From Pseudomonadota bacterium (GTDB taxonomy: Bacteria > Bdellovibrionota > Bacteriovoracia > Bacteriovoracales > Bacteriovoracaceae): DNA of 64,000 nt. Shown piece after piece: positions 26,347 through 34,648 of this stretch (position 1 is the stretch's first letter; the number at the start of each line of letters is the position of its first letter). Made by a program: the position numbers and the translations under genes. The stretch spans positions 62,001-126,000 of the forward strand of contig JAIYDL010000026.1 in assembly GCA_027487515.1 (NCBI GenBank), given 5' to 3'. Below the pieces are notes generated by a model, which was not told the DNA's origin, made no database searches, and worked only from the letters and a program-made list of their open reading frames with translations.

Positions 26347-27293
26347 ACTCCACTTTTCTTCCCGAAGCCCTGCTTCGAGAGCTCGGCGTCCTCGAGTGGA
26401 GTTACACCGAAGAGGCGGTCCCAAGATCTCTGGAGCACTTCCAGGCCTGGACGGCAGCAGGACTCCATGGTCCGCTCGGGTACCTCGGAGATTACCGACG
26501 GAGCCTCCGCCAAGACATCCGGAAAGTGTTCCCGGAGTTTCGATCCGCCCTCGTTTTTCTCTTTTCCTACCAGGAGACGAAGAAGTACCTCCTCGATCAT
26601 GGCCAGCACGAGGTCGCCGCCTACACCCTCGGCTTCGGCGGCGCGGATTATCATCCGGAACTGCGGGCGCGCCTCAGGGCCATCGTTAAGGTCATTCCTC
26701 ACGACAAGGTCTTCCTCTCCGTTGACGTTCCACCGATTCTCGAGCGGGACCTCGCCTACCGAGCAGGCCTGGGCTGGTTTGGGAAGAATTCCATGCTCAT
26801 TAACCGGCAGCACGGGAGCTATTTTCTCATCGGGAGCATTCTTCTAGATCGAGTACTTCCCTTGAGCACAAAGGAGCTGGACGTAGACCATTGCGGCCAA
26901 TGCACGGCCTGCGCCGATGCCTGCCCCACGAGTGCGATCGACGTGGAGAAGCGAACTCTTATCGCGCAACGATGCATCTCGACCTACACGATCGAGATCA
27001 CGAAGGAAACCACTCCTCCCAGCGGAATCGAGAATTCGCGGGGCGAGATCTTCGGGTGCGACATCTGCCAGGACGTTTGTCCCTGGAACCGGAAACCGCT
27101 GGACAGAGTGACGGCGGAGCTGAAGCTTTATCCTCGATACGCTTTCCTCCGCGAGTGGTTCTACGAATGGCCCCGCGAGAAGCTTCGCGACTACATCCAA
27201 TCCCAGACCAACCGTGGATTTCTAAAACTCATCTCGGGGTCAGTCTTCGAAAGACCCGGGCGCTTGGGTTGGCTGAAGAATCTGCGGCGCTAG
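26343..27293 (+). CDS. queG: Epoxyqueuosine reductase
   Basis: QueG reduces epoxyqueuosine to queuosine in tRNA, using cobalamin and two [4Fe-4S] clusters, in the cytoplasm. The 316 residues start at the ATG that overlaps the pyruvate kinase stop (ATGA); the longer open frame lies inside that gene. Cluster ligands are C184-x2-C187-x2-C190-x3-C194-P and C239-x2-C242-x3-C246-P, plus C211. The conserved stretch LERDLAYRAGLGWFGKN at 133-149 is present and includes the Asp-Leu active-site region. Length is slightly short of the E. coli enzyme. Its partner in coupling is a pyruvate kinase with a ferredoxin tail, an unexpected neighbour. Confidence 0.94.
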   Translation: MNSTFLPEALLRELGVLEWSYTEEAVPRSLEHFQAWTAAGLHGPLGYLGDYRRSLRQDIRKVFPEFRSALVFLFSYQETKKYLLDHGQHEVAAYTLGFGGADYHPELRARLRAIVKVIPHDKVFLSVDVPPILERDLAYRAGLGWFGKNSMLINRQHGSYFLIGSILLDRVLPLSTKELDVDHCGQCTACADACPTSAIDVEKRTLIAQRCISTYTIEITKETTPPSGIENSRGEIFGCDICQDVCPWNRKPLDRVTAELKLYPRYAFLREWFYEWPREKLRDYIQSQTNRGFLKLISGSVFERPGRLGWLKNLRR

Positions 27294-28097
27294 TCATTTC
27301 CAGCCAAACTGGTCTCGGAGAAACGAGAAAAGGTGGGGAGTGGCCATGCCTGGTTCATGGTGCGGAAGCTTCCGCGGCCTGTCCCAGGTGACCATGTTCC
27401 CGTTGCGCTGGAGCACCTCGATGAAGGCTTCCAACCCTCCGGCCCCGACGACGATGTCATCTTCTCCGGTGATCAGGTGAATGCGCTGACTCGAGACGGT
27501 CATGTTCTCTTTCTCGGTCTTGAGCCAAGAAAAAACAACCTTCGAGTCGAGGCACGGAGACACCAGCTGGCGCCTGAGTGAGAGGGTTTTCTCATAGAAG
27601 GCGGTCTCAAAAAGGTGCGTCGCCTGCCGTTGACCGATGCCGATGCCGACACCGATGGCCACCCGTTTTAAGTTCTGGAACTGGGCGAGCTCGAGAGCGA
27701 GGATTGAGGTGAAGGCCCCGAGGGAGTGACCGCCGAGGATCACGGAAGTTGGTGCGGGGTACTGCCCGGGAAGATGGAGATCCATGAGGCCCTGCAGGCG
27801 GAGAAAGGCTTCGCTGAAGAGCTCGTGAGCATGGAGCCGAAAATCCTCCCAGGAGCTGACCTCATGGAAACTTCCGAGGTAGTGCCCCGGCTGATCGAAG
27901 ATGATGCAAGGGGCACCGGCCTCCACCAAACGAGTCGCCCAGTTCAAGCAGTCGCCCTTGTGCGAAGTGTATCCGTGGCTAAAAACGGCCCATTCGGTTT
28001 TTACTTTCTTCCCTTCACTCACCGAGGGGATGAAGGCGAGCGCGTTCACTTGAAAATAGGGGAGGGTCAACTCGAGAGTGATTACCTTAGACGTCAT
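27294..28097 (-). CDS. Alpha/beta-hydrolase
   Basis: 267 residues from the ATG at 28097 (a GTG at 28106 in the same frame is possible). Typical alpha/beta-hydrolase order is visible: oxyanion strand VFSHGYTSHKGD, GGHSLGAF with the nucleophile Ser, an acidic residue near ITGEDD, and the late His in the stretch PHHEPGM. The chain lacks a signal peptide, so it is cytoplasmic. Substrate unknown (ester, lipid or thioester). It converges back to back with queG (adjacent stop codons). Confidence 0.82.
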   Translation of the reverse strand: MTSKVITLELTLPYFQVNALAFIPSVSEGKKVKTEWAVFSHGYTSHKGDCLNWATRLVEAGAPCIIFDQPGHYLGSFHEVSSWEDFRLHAHELFSEAFLRLQGLMDLHLPGQYPAPTSVILGGHSLGAFTSILALELAQFQNLKRVAIGVGIGIGQRQATHLFETAFYEKTLSLRRQLVSPCLDSKVVFSWLKTEKENMTVSSQRIHLITGEDDIVVGAGGLEAFIEVLQRNGNMVTWDRPRKLPHHEPGMATPHLFSFLRDQFGWK

Positions 28098-28146
28098 CTG
28101 TGGCACCTTGACTCAATTCGTTACGCAATCTTTCTGACAATATCCG

Positions 28147-28175
28147 TTGACGGATTTCCTTCGAAACATTAACTT
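28147..28175 (+). promoter_or_regulatory. Probable promoter of tRNA-Phe
   Basis: TTGACG (-35, 5/6 match) is followed after 17 bases by TAACTT (weak -10). The start would fall about 35-40 bases before the tRNA. Confidence 0.4.
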
Positions 28176-28219
28176 AGAGTTCTCTTTTTTAGAAGTTGTA
28201 ACTTACAAGAATACGCTAC

Positions 28220-28295
28220 GCCCGGTTAGCTCAGTCGGTAGAGCAAAGGATTGAAAATCCTTGTGTCCGTGGTTCGATTCCGCGACCGGGCACCA
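28220..28295 (+). tRNA. tRNA-Phe (anticodon GAA)
   Basis: 76 bases. The acceptor stem GCCCGGT pairs with ACCGGGC, the D-loop contains AGTCGGTAGA, the anticodon loop TTGAAAA contains GAA, the T-loop contains TTCGATT, and CCA is encoded. A strong terminator follows immediately. Confidence 0.97.
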
Positions 28296-28300
28296 TAAAA

Positions 28301-28340
28301 AGCCTCGATAAATTTAACCCATTTATCGAGGCTTTTTTTT
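28301..28340 (+). terminator. Intrinsic terminator after tRNA-Phe
   Basis: A perfect 12-base-pair stem (AGCCTCGATAAA with its complement), a 9-base loop and a run of eight T residues. It isolates the tRNA from the next operon. Confidence 0.93.
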
Positions 28341-28359
28341 TAGCGAGATCCATGACGAT

Positions 28360-30447
28360 ATGCTTACGTTTTTTGTAAAGGACTCTTCTCCAGCACGACC
28401 AACACCTTGGTTGCAGTTTTTCCTCAACCATATCATTTGGTACCTTGCGGCGGTTTCCCTCGTCGCATGGATCTTTAAGAGCTACTTCTTCTCCGATTCC
28501 GTCCTCGGTGGAGTTGCACCTTTTCATTTCGATCTAGCGGAGAAAACTTGGTTCTTCCAAAACATTCGCGATGGTCACCTCTATTGGCTCTATCCCCATA
28601 ATGAACTCGGCCATTTCGTTGCGACCAATCCTGCCAGCGGTCTACTGTTCCTCCCGAATTTCATCTTCGCCATCCTTCCGCCTCCGGTGGCACAGAAGCT
28701 GCTATTCTTATTTCACTACCTCATCTTGTTCTCAGGACTCGCGAGTTTGCTCGGCTGTTTCGGGAGCAAGCAAAGCTCGTACATCCTGGCCCTTCTCGGG
28801 CTCTCGATGGGGATCTCGATTTCGCTGCCGTTTCACGTTGCTCTTCCCTATGTGTCTTTTTTTCCATGGTCGATTGTCATGACCCGCAACCTCTGGATCA
28901 ATGGGCGAGGAGTTCTGAAGGCGGGAACGTCGGTTGCCTTCGTTTTCCTCCTCGGCGATCCCGTCATGGCCGCCGCCGGTGGGCTCATTGGAAGCTTCCT
29001 TGGATGGAGCTCGGCTCCGAAGCCCTCAAGGCTCAGAAGTCTCCTCTGGGCAGGCCTCGCTGTGATCGCTCTTTGTTTCCCGCATCTTCTGGCCATGACG
29101 ATGGATGCGGAACATAACTCTCGTGCGCTTGGAATTCCCACTTTTGAGGCACTCACTTATTCAACGGCGCCGATCCGATTCCTCGATTGGCTTTTTCCGT
29201 ACTTGGATCTCTATGATCCGAAGGCACATCTCGGAATCGGCTTCCAGACCCAGTGGTGGTTTCCGGCGATCGGTGGTGGCGTCACTGTCTCTTCACTCAT
29301 CTTGCGAGGAACTCTTAAACTGTCCCCGAGGCAGCGCTGGTGCGTCCTCGGTACGGCCGTGTTTTTTATCCATCTCTCCCTTGGACAATTCTCCCCCTTG
29401 TCTGTTCTGATTTTTGACCATCTTCCTCCGTTCTCTTGGACTCGGTATCCGGAGCGCTACCTCACCTACGCCTGGCCCTTCCTCATGATAGCTGCACTGA
29501 AGGGATTTGATTCTCTTCCGGGGAAGGCTCGGCTCGTGTTCGCCCTCCTGGCCCTCCTCGAAAACACCTACGACCCCAAGGTGCCAAGGCTCCTAGGTGA
29601 GGCCGAGCGCCTCAGTTCACTGCCAAGTGAACACTGGAGAGGAAACGTCTCACACCCCTCGAGGTTTCTGCTTTGTGAGAGAGGAGTAGAGGGGAAGGGG
29701 CCTCTCCGGTACTATGATGTTCGCGGTCACGGCCTCAGCATGGTGAACGGAACTTCAAACACGAGGTCCGTGGGGCTTAAGTACCAGGCCTGTCCTGGAG
29801 CTCTTAGCCGCTGGAGTCAGAAGTGGCTTGGCTGGACTCATGTGATCATACCGGATGGTCGTCGTAGAACGTTGCCGTCGACGTCTTTCGGTCTTTCTCT
29901 AAGTCAACTTTTCGACGAGGGACAAATCTGGGAAAGTCACGTCGGGTCGCCGCTGCAGGCCTACTGGGTAGATCGACCGGTCAGAGGCGAGCTGGTCGAG
30001 AGCATCGATGCACACGATAAGAATCGTGAGAATCTTCAGCGCGCTTCTGAGGGGGAGCTTTTCGTCGAGGCCCGGAGCGGAGTTCACCGAGGAAGCTGTG
30101 AGACGGATCATTTAGTGCTAAAGCCTAACCGCGGGACTCAATCTTTTAGCGTCGAGATCCCAGAGAAGTGTCACGGGCTCCTCGCCGTTCCTTGGGCCAT
30201 GCACTGGGGCTGGAAGACAGAACCACGGGTGCCGATTCTTAAAGGAAATAGCGCCATCGTTCTCCTCGATATTCCTCCGGAACTAGGTCACGTTGAACTT
30301 TCATTCTCTCCCCCGTACCTCGACCTGGCGGCAATATTTTCGATCTTCTCCCAGGCCCTTTTTGGTCTGATAATTTTACTCAGCGAACGAAGGGAAGTCC
30401 TGAGGTCATCTAATGTTTTTTTCGAAAGTTCTAGTCCTCGCTCTTAG
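28360..30447 (+). CDS. Large polytopic membrane protein (YfhO/GT-C-like)
   Basis: 695 residues. About eleven membrane segments fill residues 20-400, a soluble domain spans 420-650 and a last helix lies near 665-685. The N-terminal helix is followed by a loop with Asp (FHFDLAEKTWFF) and PHNELG-type loops, the style of YfhO/GT-C glycosyltransferases that use lipid-linked sugars. Those families add glucose or similar residues to wall or lipoprotein glycans. The identity is family-level only. It is the first gene of a five-gene operon; the next gene overlaps its end by 35 bases. Confidence 0.65.
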   Translation: MLTFFVKDSSPARPTPWLQFFLNHIIWYLAAVSLVAWIFKSYFFSDSVLGGVAPFHFDLAEKTWFFQNIRDGHLYWLYPHNELGHFVATNPASGLLFLPNFIFAILPPPVAQKLLFLFHYLILFSGLASLLGCFGSKQSSYILALLGLSMGISISLPFHVALPYVSFFPWSIVMTRNLWINGRGVLKAGTSVAFVFLLGDPVMAAAGGLIGSFLGWSSAPKPSRLRSLLWAGLAVIALCFPHLLAMTMDAEHNSRALGIPTFEALTYSTAPIRFLDWLFPYLDLYDPKAHLGIGFQTQWWFPAIGGGVTVSSLILRGTLKLSPRQRWCVLGTAVFFIHLSLGQFSPLSVLIFDHLPPFSWTRYPERYLTYAWPFLMIAALKGFDSLPGKARLVFALLALLENTYDPKVPRLLGEAERLSSLPSEHWRGNVSHPSRFLLCERGVEGKGPLRYYDVRGHGLSMVNGTSNTRSVGLKYQACPGALSRWSQKWLGWTHVIIPDGRRRTLPSTSFGLSLSQLFDEGQIWESHVGSPLQAYWVDRPVRGELVESIDAHDKNRENLQRASEGELFVEARSGVHRGSCETDHLVLKPNRGTQSFSVEIPEKCHGLLAVPWAMHWGWKTEPRVPILKGNSAIVLLDIPPELGHVELSFSPPYLDLAAIFSIFSQALFGLIILLSERREVLRSSNVFFESSSPRS

Positions 30448-32725
30448 CGTGATGGGAGCCGCTTCCTGTTCCAGATCTGGGACGTCGACAGCGGAGCTTA
30501 CCATTGTCCGTGCCGCCATCACTTCGTACACCCATCCGGCAATTTTTTTAGGGAGAAATCTCTCCACTGGTAAACGGACCGTGAGAAAATTTGAGAGCGG
30601 CTCAGATACGACCCAGTTGAGCCTAACCAATGGGGACTGGAGATTCTCCGTGATTGCTTGGGACGGAAGCGAAGTCTTCGAGGGGGTCGCTCGGTGTTTC
30701 TCAGGGACATTTAAGCTCACGGGTGCCCCGGTGGTTGTTAACGCTGACCTAAGTCGAGACGGCTGCGCCGATCCTGTGTTTGGAGGTGCGGCTTCATTCG
30801 ATCCCAATTTTGGATTCCGCTCTGTGGAATTCAACGCGTGCTCGACGGTGGCGCACGTCTCAGGGGCAAGTAGCACTTGTGAAGGTGCCTTCAGGAGTTT
30901 TAATCGCTCCTTTAAGTTTGGTTTGGTACAGATGAACGAGGACTCTGGCCCCGGAAAGTCCGTGGCCATCGAAACCGCATGTGTGAACGCCGAGAATCTC
31001 ACTGCCGCAATTTCGACGCAGCTCCGACTCCCTGTGGGAGACGTCGGGGGAGCGATCGAACTGGCGGTCAAGGGCTACCCGGATGCAAATTGTGGAGGTA
31101 CCCCTCGGACTCAATCCTTACCCAATGGCCTGTCGGGTCCCCTGTCGAAGGCCTACGGCGGAACGGAGACGACTTGGTTCGCCACCTCACTCGGGGCATT
31201 GAATCCTGTGCAACTCTACGTCGAGAGTGGTGGGATCTGTGACTTCGGAGCGCAGATCCCGCCGCAGAAAATCGGGAACTCGGGTTACGTCTTCAGGAAA
31301 GTCGGCTCCGAGCCATCTTCATTCTCGTTGATGAAAAGTCCTGACCTAAGTTTGAACTCTGCGGCGGTGGTCCAAAGTAACACCGGTCCACTTCTTTCGA
31401 TCCAGTCCGGTCTGCGGATCGGAGCGAAGTACTACTTCGTTGCCGCACAAGGAAACGACTATACGACGCGATTGTTTTCCTTCGGCGGAACCGTCGCGAC
31501 AGATCTCGTCGGGACGAACCTCACTGAAACTGGGGACTCAGGCAATAAGCTGGGAGTAGCTAAGCGTCTGGTACAGTTCGACCAGAAGCTCTTCTTCAGT
31601 TTTCGCTCAGGGGTCTCCTCGGCGAGAGAACTCTGTTCGGTCTCTCTCCTCAACAACGCCTGGGATTGTTATCCCGACGCAACCTACTTAGACGTGATCG
31701 TCATTGGCAGCAATGCCACGGGAGTTTTCTACGTCGCGAAAGATAGCTCCGACTCCGATAAACTCACACTCTTGCATTTTAACGGATCTTCTCATGCAAC
31801 GAAGTTTGATCTGAGTACGCTGACCGCTGTCCCCTCGCTCTACGAGGTGGGGCGCAATGACCTTTTGACACTAGGGATAAACCAGTACTTATACCTGTCT
31901 CTGGACTATAACCAGGGAGCTATTTTCAGTATCATCGGTGCAACCGTGAGCCCCCTCCAGAGTAATGCTCCGGAGTTCCCTGTGATTTCGGCGGCAAAGT
32001 TTCTAACCTCCAGCTCCTCGTATCCGATGATCATCGAGGGCGTCGGCGAAACATTAACTGATAGCGCCGACTTCCCCGCGACGCCCACCATGGTGAAGCC
32101 AATCGGAACGATCGGGGACTTTGCCTACTACGTCCTCCAGATTAGTTCCCAAACGAACATCTGGGCCGTGAATTCGACGGATGCGACGGCCGTTCAGATT
32201 ACGAGCTTTTCGGGAGTGAGTGATTTCGCCACAGGATTCATGGATGGCAAGCTCTACTTTGTCCCGTTGTATAACTTGCCAGCGTCTCTTCATGTTGTGG
32301 ATAACAACGTCTCATCCGTAGTGAAGACGATAAGCTCTGAGAACGCACCCTACACGACGCTTTCTATCTACGACGGGAAGATCTTCTTCATTTCGAAAGA
32401 TCCCACCCATGGGCAGGAACCGTGGGTTAGCGATGGGACGCTGGCCGGAACGAGGATTCTTAAAGATCTCACCCCGGGAACCGGAGATTCCTATGGGCAG
32501 TTCATCGGAAAGTTTGGCCCCTACGTCTTGTATAAGGCCTATGATAAGGTTTACCGATCGGAAGGAACTCCAGAAACCACGTCTGTGTTCTACAGTCACC
32601 CCTTTGGGAACGAGATTAGTAACCCGCTGCCCTTGGACGAGGGTGTGCTTCTGCCATTCAGTATTTACGAAAACATGATTTCGTCTCGGGGGATGATTTT
32701 TTTTAGGCCCCCTCCTCAGAGGTAG
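30413..32725 (+). CDS. Large lipoprotein with ELWxxDGT-type repeat segment
   Basis: 770 residues with a lipoprotein signal (lipid Cys at 19 after GAAS). The first 300 residues have several cysteines. The rest looks like repeated beta structure. Near residues 658-690 is the motif GQEPWVSDGTLAGTRILKDL, recognisable from the ELW-x-TDGT-x2-GT-x2-VKDI repeats of predicted beta-propeller or hyalin-like surface proteins. No enzyme motif is seen. It starts within the previous membrane-protein gene (GAGG ribosome site), so the two are likely translated together. Surface or outer-membrane location inferred. Confidence 0.72.
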   Translation: MFFSKVLVLALSVMGAASCSRSGTSTAELTIVRAAITSYTHPAIFLGRNLSTGKRTVRKFESGSDTTQLSLTNGDWRFSVIAWDGSEVFEGVARCFSGTFKLTGAPVVVNADLSRDGCADPVFGGAASFDPNFGFRSVEFNACSTVAHVSGASSTCEGAFRSFNRSFKFGLVQMNEDSGPGKSVAIETACVNAENLTAAISTQLRLPVGDVGGAIELAVKGYPDANCGGTPRTQSLPNGLSGPLSKAYGGTETTWFATSLGALNPVQLYVESGGICDFGAQIPPQKIGNSGYVFRKVGSEPSSFSLMKSPDLSLNSAAVVQSNTGPLLSIQSGLRIGAKYYFVAAQGNDYTTRLFSFGGTVATDLVGTNLTETGDSGNKLGVAKRLVQFDQKLFFSFRSGVSSARELCSVSLLNNAWDCYPDATYLDVIVIGSNATGVFYVAKDSSDSDKLTLLHFNGSSHATKFDLSTLTAVPSLYEVGRNDLLTLGINQYLYLSLDYNQGAIFSIIGATVSPLQSNAPEFPVISAAKFLTSSSSYPMIIEGVGETLTDSADFPATPTMVKPIGTIGDFAYYVLQISSQTNIWAVNSTDATAVQITSFSGVSDFATGFMDGKLYFVPLYNLPASLHVVDNNVSSVVKTISSENAPYTTLSIYDGKIFFISKDPTHGQEPWVSDGTLAGTRILKDLTPGTGDSYGQFIGKFGPYVLYKAYDKVYRSEGTPETTSVFYSHPFGNEISNPLPLDEGVLLPFSIYENMISSRGMIFFRPPPQR

Positions 32726-32731
32726 CCTCCG

Positions 32732-33466
32732 GTGGCCAATGCAATCCTAGATCCGGAGCTCGAATCCGTTGAGCTCTCGATCATTTTTCCCTGCCTTAAC
32801 GAAGCCGAAACCATCGGTGACTGTATCCTTCTTGCCCAGGCCTTCCTTGCTGAGAATGAAGTCCACGGAGAAATCATCGTCGGTGATTCCGGTTCTTCGG
32901 ATACGTCGAGGAAAGTTGCTGCGGACCTCGGGGCCCGCGTGTTCGTCGCCCCCGACCGCGGGTATGGCCTCGCGCTCACGACGGCGATGAAGCAGGCACG
33001 AGGAAGATTCTTTATCATGGCGGACTCCGACGGAAGTTACGATCTCGGCGCTCTTAAGGAATTTCTGGAGAATCTCCGGCGGGGGTACGATCTCGTCATG
33101 GGGAATCGGTTCTCTGGGACGATCCATCCGCGAGCGATGCCTTGGATGAACCGGTACGTCGGAAACCCTCTTCTAACTTCGATCGGTAGGCTCTTCTTCC
33201 GAACTCCCGTTCGGGATTTCCACTGCGGTATCCGTGGCCTAAGCCGAGAGGCGTTTGAGCGCTTCGACCTCCGGAGCACGGGGATGGAGTTCGCGAGCGA
33301 AATGGTGATCAAAGCTTCGCTCGTCGGGGCCCGGGTTACGGAGATTCCGACGGTGCTGAAGCCGGCAGGACGGACGAAACCCTCGCACCTAAGACCGGTC
33401 AGAGATGGGTTCCGGCACATCTTCCTCATGCTCATGATTTTTATGAGAGTGGGCCATGGGAAGTAG
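32732..33466 (+). CDS. Family 2 glycosyltransferase
   Basis: 244 residues from a GTG at 32732, six bases after the preceding stop. Typical GT2 (GT-A fold) features: SIIFPCLNEAETIGD start, the nucleotide-sugar Asp in GDSGSSDTSRK, the metal motif MADSDGS and an acceptor-side DFHCGIRG. The closest style is polyprenyl-phosphate mannosyl- or glucosyltransferase (DPM1-like), but no C-terminal membrane helices follow. It would make lipid-linked sugar for the GT-C protein of the same operon. The following gene overlaps by 11 bases. Confidence 0.87.
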   Translation: MANAILDPELESVELSIIFPCLNEAETIGDCILLAQAFLAENEVHGEIIVGDSGSSDTSRKVAADLGARVFVAPDRGYGLALTTAMKQARGRFFIMADSDGSYDLGALKEFLENLRRGYDLVMGNRFSGTIHPRAMPWMNRYVGNPLLTSIGRLFFRTPVRDFHCGIRGLSREAFERFDLRSTGMEFASEMVIKASLVGARVTEIPTVLKPAGRTKPSHLRPVRDGFRHIFLMLMIFMRVGHGK

Positions 33467-34172
33467 CATCGACTACTTCAGACGGGGCCATTGGCTCTCG
33501 CATGTCCAAGAACGAGTGAGTCTACGTGTACGTCGTAAGATCTTTGAGGGGTGCCCCTGGGGTGCTTCCCAAACGAAAGTGCTCCGCGTCCTCGACGTCG
33601 GCGCAACCCCCGACCAAGAGCGGAAAGATAGTAACTGCATGATTGGCTGGCTTCTGGATCGGGGCCATGAGGTTACTGCGGCGTCGATCGAAGAGATTCG
33701 GCCCCTCAAGGTTCGGTATCCTCGGCTTCAGATTTTGGAGAAGCTCCGCCCCATGCCCACGTCCTGGCCGATTGAGAAGAGGTCCTTCGACTGGTGCCTG
33801 GCCTCTGCGGTCGTCGAGCACGTGGGGGCACGCAACTCCCAAGTACGTTTCCTGGCCGAGTGTGGACGCACGAGTCATCGAATGCTTCTGACGACTCCCA
33901 ACCGGTACCATTGGTTGGAGTTTCACACGAAACTACCCTTCATCCATTGGTTGCCGAAAAACCTCCACCGGAGAATCCTCAGGGCCCTGGGGTTGAGATT
34001 CTGGGGGGACGAAGCAAACTTGAACTTAGTTACGAAGTCGGAGCTTGAAGCGATGGCGACTGAAGCACTCGGTGATGAGTTTGTGTTTTCTGTGAAGTCC
34101 GTCTGGGCCCTCGGTATGCCGAGTAACCTTGTGCTCATCGCAGAGAGAAGAGATGCCCATGAGATTTCTTGA
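33456..34172 (+). CDS. Class I SAM-dependent methyltransferase
   Basis: 238 residues beginning at an ATG inside the glycosyltransferase gene. VLDVGATPDQE is the likely SAM motif I, followed by an acidic strand end and the later motif SAVVEHVGARNSQV, typical of methyltransferase type 11 folds. The stretch LLTTPNRYHWLEFH resembles sugar- or lipid-modifying methyltransferases. There is no signal or membrane segment. Context suggests methylation of a glycan or lipid precursor; acceptor unknown. Confidence 0.78.
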   Translation: MGSSIDYFRRGHWLSHVQERVSLRVRRKIFEGCPWGASQTKVLRVLDVGATPDQERKDSNCMIGWLLDRGHEVTAASIEEIRPLKVRYPRLQILEKLRPMPTSWPIEKRSFDWCLASAVVEHVGARNSQVRFLAECGRTSHRMLLTTPNRYHWLEFHTKLPFIHWLPKNLHRRILRALGLRFWGDEANLNLVTKSELEAMATEALGDEFVFSVKSVWALGMPSNLVLIAERRDAHEIS

Positions 34173-34641
34173 GGCAGATGAGTATGGGCCGCGGATTGAG
34201 ACAATCTACTCCGAGCTCCGGCTCGACCTAGAGTCTTGCCTCCCCGGCGCCCGCATCGAGCACATCGGCTCCTCGGCCATCGCCGGGGCGATCTCGAAGG
34301 GAGATTTGGACGTCTTCGTCGGCGTTAGAGCAGCGGACTTTCAGCGGAGCCTCCGCGCCATCAAAGGCCTTCAGTTCTCTGAGAAAGAAGGCACCTTAAG
34401 AACGGACTCTCTGTGCATGCTCGTGACGGAGAAGTATGATTACGACGTCGCCGTTCAACTCGTGGTGAACGGGTCGGAGTTTGAGAATTTCTTACGCTTC
34501 CGGGACCTTCTGAATTCGAACCCTGCGCTCGTCCTTGAGTACAACCGCTTGAAGCGCTCCTGCGAGGGCCTGGGTCCGGATGCGTACCGGCGTGAAAAGG
34601 CCAGCTTCATCCAGAGGCTCCTTGGACTCCCGGGAGTCTAA
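34153..34641 (+). CDS. GrpB/UPF0157-family nucleotidyltransferase-like protein
   Basis: 162 residues from the ATG at 34153 (ATG at 34159 also possible). The motif IEHIGSSAIAG (around 38-48) followed by KGDLDV is diagnostic of the GrpB/UPF0157 family, whose fold is nucleotidyltransferase-like and whose substrate is not established. It overlaps the methyltransferase gene by 20 bases and ends the operon, 7 bases before the convergent histidine kinase gene. Confidence 0.85.
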   Translation: MPMRFLEADEYGPRIETIYSELRLDLESCLPGARIEHIGSSAIAGAISKGDLDVFVGVRAADFQRSLRAIKGLQFSEKEGTLRTDSLCMLVTEKYDYDVAVQLVVNGSEFENFLRFRDLLNSNPALVLEYNRLKRSCEGLGPDAYRREKASFIQRLLGLPGV

Positions 34642-34648
34642 CATTCTT

